Of a stretch of 14,592 bases of DNA, positions 12,851-14,592 are shown piece after piece (position 1 is the stretch's first letter; each line of letters opens with the position of its first letter). The notes beneath the pieces are model-generated. The model did not search any database and was not told where the DNA came from. It saw nothing but the letters and a program-made list of their open reading frames with translations. Source of the DNA: JBQCHF01 sp051953655 (GTDB taxonomy: Bacteria; Actinomycetota; Actinomycetes; Motilibacterales; Motilibacteraceae); assembly GCA_051953655.1 (NCBI GenBank), contig JBQCIO010000114.1:1-14592 (forward strand), given 5' to 3'. Made by a program: the position numbers and the translations under genes.

Positions 12851-13812
12851 GCGCCGGCGCGCGCGACCGGCTGGCCCGGCTGCTGGAGCTGGTGCCCTAC
12901 CTGGTCGCCCACCCCGGCGCGCGGGTCGAGGACGTCGCAGCCGAGTTCGGCGTCCCCGAGCACACCCTGCTCGACGACCTGCAGCTGCTCTTCGTGTGCG
13001 GCCTGCCCGGGCACATGCCCGACGACCTCATCGAGGCCTCGTTCGAGGACGGGGTCATCCACGTCGCCAACGCGGACACCATCGCCCGCCCGCTGCGCCT
13101 GGGCGCCGACGAGGCGCTCGCCCTCATCGTGGGGCTGCGCACCTTGGCCGAGGTGCCCGGGCTGCTCCCGGGCGGCGCCGGCCGCGACGCGGTGGACCGG
13201 GCCCTGGCCAAGCTCGAGCGCGCCGCCGGCGACGCCGCGGAGGCGGCCGGGGCGGTGGCGGTGGCCGTGGAGGACGAGCAGGACGTGGTGCCGCGGGTGC
13301 GCGAGGCGCTCGAGGCCGGCCGGGCCCTGCACCTGACCTACTACGTGCCCGGGCGGGACGAGACCACCGAGCGCGTGGTCGACCCGATGCGGCTGCTGCT
13401 GGTGGAGGGCCGCGGCTACCTCGAGGCCTGGTGCCGCCGCGTGCACGACGTCCGGCTCTTCCGGCTGGACCGGGTGGTGGCGCTGCAGCTGCTCGACGAG
13501 CCGGCCGCGGTGCCGCCGCAGGCCGAGCCCCGCCACGTGGAGGCGGGCCTGTTCCAGCCGGCCGCCGAGGACCTCGCGGTCACGCTGCAGCTCGGCCCGG
13601 CCGCCCGCTGGGTGGCCGAGTACTACCCGTGCGAGGTCGTCCGGGACACCCGCGCCGCGCTGGTGGTGCTGCTGCGCACCCCGGACCTGCGCTGGGTGGC
13701 TCGCCTGGTCCTGCGGCTGGGCGGCGCGGCCGTCGTGCTCGACCCGCCCGAGCTCGCCGAGGCCGTGGGCGCCGAGGCCGCCGCGGCGCTCGCCGCCTAC
13801 GCCGAAGCCTGA
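12847..13812 (+). CDS. pafC: PafC, WYL-domain transcriptional regulator
   Basis: PafC is the second half of the PafB-PafC damage-response activator. The GTG overlaps the pafB stop (GTGA), giving 321 residues. A winged helix spans about residues 5-60, with VEDVAAEFGVPEHTLLDDLQ as helix-turn-helix and LFVCGLPGHMPDDLIEASFE as wing. The WYL-type domain (about 150-215) includes LHLTYYVPGRDETTERVVDP, RGYLEAWCRRV in place of the literal WYL, and VRLFRLDRV. A C-terminal WCX region carries WVAEYYPCEVVRD. Full length and no defects are seen. It has no separate promoter. Confidence 0.93.
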   Translation: MSAGARDRLARLLELVPYLVAHPGARVEDVAAEFGVPEHTLLDDLQLLFVCGLPGHMPDDLIEASFEDGVIHVANADTIARPLRLGADEALALIVGLRTLAEVPGLLPGGAGRDAVDRALAKLERAAGDAAEAAGAVAVAVEDEQDVVPRVREALEAGRALHLTYYVPGRDETTERVVDPMRLLLVEGRGYLEAWCRRVHDVRLFRLDRVVALQLLDEPAAVPPQAEPRHVEAGLFQPAAEDLAVTLQLGPAARWVAEYYPCEVVRDTRAALVVLLRTPDLRWVARLVLRLGGAAVVLDPPELAEAVGAEAAAALAAYAEA

Positions 13813-13993
13813 CGAGCCCGGCCTCGGCAGCCATCGGACCGGCCGTTCGATCGCGAAGCCCTTTCGCTTCAAGGGATCCCAGGCACCTGCCGAATCTCCA
13901 GGTGAGCGGCGCTCCGGCCACCCGCCGGCGCGCTGCGTGGACCGCCGCTGCGCCACCCTGCGCCACCTCCAGATCCTCGGAAGGACCAGCACG

Positions 13994-14326
13994 ATGACGA
14001 CGATCAAGGCCTCCTGCCCCGTCTGCGGGGACGTCGAGCTGAAGCCGGCTCAGCTGCGCCTCGTCGTGGCCAACGTCACCGAGCGGTCCTACTACTCGTT
14101 CCAGTGCACGACCTGCAGCGACGAGGTCCGCAAGCCCGCCGACGAGGAGGTCGTCGCGCTCCTCGTGTCCGGCGGGGTCAAGGCGGAGCGCTGGACCATC
14201 CCGGCCGAGGCGCTCGAGCCGCACGACGGCGGGACCATCACCTACGACGACGTGCTCGACTTCGCCCTGGCGCTGAGCCGGGTCGACCGCCTGGCCGCCG
14301 TGCTGGGCCCGCGCGTCGGCACCTGA
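13994..14326 (+). CDS. Small zinc-ribbon protein
   Basis: The 110-residue product begins MTTIKASCPVCGDVELKPAQ. Two CxxC pairs, C8/C11 and C38/C41 (FQCTTCSDE), form a zinc ribbon around a beta segment (RLVVANVTERSYYSFQC). The rest is acidic and helical (ADEEVVALLVSGGVKAERWT, YDDVLDFALALSRVDRLAAV). ATG 13994 is taken because GGAAGGA stands about 9 nt upstream; an in-frame ATG at 13937 lacks a ribosome site. The role is unknown; such ribbons often bind nucleic acid or protein partners. It follows pafC after 181 bp. Confidence 0.8.
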   Translation: MTTIKASCPVCGDVELKPAQLRLVVANVTERSYYSFQCTTCSDEVRKPADEEVVALLVSGGVKAERWTIPAEALEPHDGGTITYDDVLDFALALSRVDRLAAVLGPRVGT

Positions 14327-14370
14327 GCCACCCTCGGCCGGCTGGGCGTCACGACCGGAGCGCCGGGCGT

Positions 14371-14376
14371 TAGGGT
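14371..14376 (+). promoter_or_regulatory. -10 box of the last gene, leaderless configuration
   Basis: TAGGGT ends 6 nt before GTG 14383, the same hexamer as at pup and prcB. Confidence 0.5.
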
Positions 14377-14382
14377 CGCCCG

Positions 14383-14592
14383 GTGAGCTGGTGGGAGTGG
14401 ACCCTGCTGTGGACCGTGCTGGTCCTCGGCGCGCTGGCCGGGCTCGGCTGGCTCGGGTTCCGCCTCGTCCGCGCCGGGCTGCGCCTGCTCGAGGCGCTCG
14501 GCGCGGCCGCCGACACCGTGGCCGGCGTCATGGACGCCGGCGACCTGGCGGGGGCCGGCCCGGCACGATCGCGGGCCCGTGACCCGCACTCG
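14383..14592 (+). CDS. Small membrane protein, 3' end beyond the window
   Basis: Seventy codons are open to the window edge. The product begins MSWWEWTLLWTVLVLGALAG, with one membrane helix at about residues 6-28 followed by FRLVRAGLRLLEALGAAADT, an amphipathic helix with positive charge, and then a polar tail. The N-terminus would face outward by the positive-inside rule. No family is recognised. The start is set by the -10 box 6 nt upstream. tatA and tatC often lie close downstream of pafC in actinobacteria, but this sequence does not match TatA. Confidence 0.6.
   Translation, partial: MSWWEWTLLWTVLVLGALAGLGWLGFRLVRAGLRLLEALGAAADTVAGVMDAGDLAGAGPARSRARDPHS

Noticed and set aside
10837..13812. 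Plus-strand frame of 991 codons ending in pafC
   Set aside because: Only its last 321 codons are PafC. The earlier part is antisense to DUF3866 and out of frame with pafB, so it is not a fusion.
13837..13880. Short stems after pafC (GCGAA/TTCGC and CCCTT/AAGGG)
   Set aside because: Five-base stems that exclude each other are too weak to call a terminator.

Overview
The window comes from a very high-GC actinobacterium. It holds most of a Pup-proteasome locus in the order dop, pup, prcB, prcA, pafA, pafB, pafC. This gene set is specific to Actinobacteria and a few other lineages. GC-rich codon use, frequent GTG/TTG starts and TANNNT -10 boxes fit a Frankia/Geodermatophilus-type soil actinomycete, but the genus is an inference. 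No rRNA, tRNA, CRISPR array or phage gene was seen.

Layout. Bases 1-483 (minus strand) carry a secreted surface-type protein cut by the window edge. The 484-768 spacer holds two matching palindromes 42 bp apart. dop follows (769-2283). A 683-bp transposon-like unit (about 2281-2963) sits exactly at the dop stop codon. It has 35-36 bp terminal inverted repeats, abutting direct repeats of at least 8 bp, and a single lipoprotein gene on the minus strand. pup (3157-3369) has its own promoter, Shine-Dalgarno and terminator hairpin. Next come an FBP (EF-G-binding type zinc-finger) gene (3789-4295), prcB and prcA (4375-6108), a secreted D-glucuronyl C5-epimerase-like protein (6236-7684) and pafA (7773-9134). 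After pafA are a perfect 25-bp-arm hairpin, an FKBP lipoprotein and a cytoplasmic FKBP (9330-10351), and a non-coding gap with palindromic repeats. A DUF3866 gene (10684-11766, minus) is divergent from the pafB-pafC operon (11846-13812). A small zinc-ribbon protein and a partial membrane protein end the window.

How the genes work together. PafA ligates Pup to lysines of target proteins. Dop removes Pup; because this Pup already ends in Glu, deamidation is not needed. PrcB and PrcA form the 20S core that degrades targets once an ARC/Mpa ATPase, not present here, unfolds them. PafB and PafC are WYL-domain regulators, known in mycobacteria to activate the RecA-independent DNA damage response.

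The most notable structure is the cargo-bearing mobile element between dop and pup. It has terminal repeats and target duplication but no transposase. A second theme is that dop, prcB, pafA, pafB, the DUF3866 gene and the last gene each have a TANNNT box 6-8 nt before the start codon, as expected of leaderless mRNAs. The locus therefore looks like a row of separately promoted units and not one operon.
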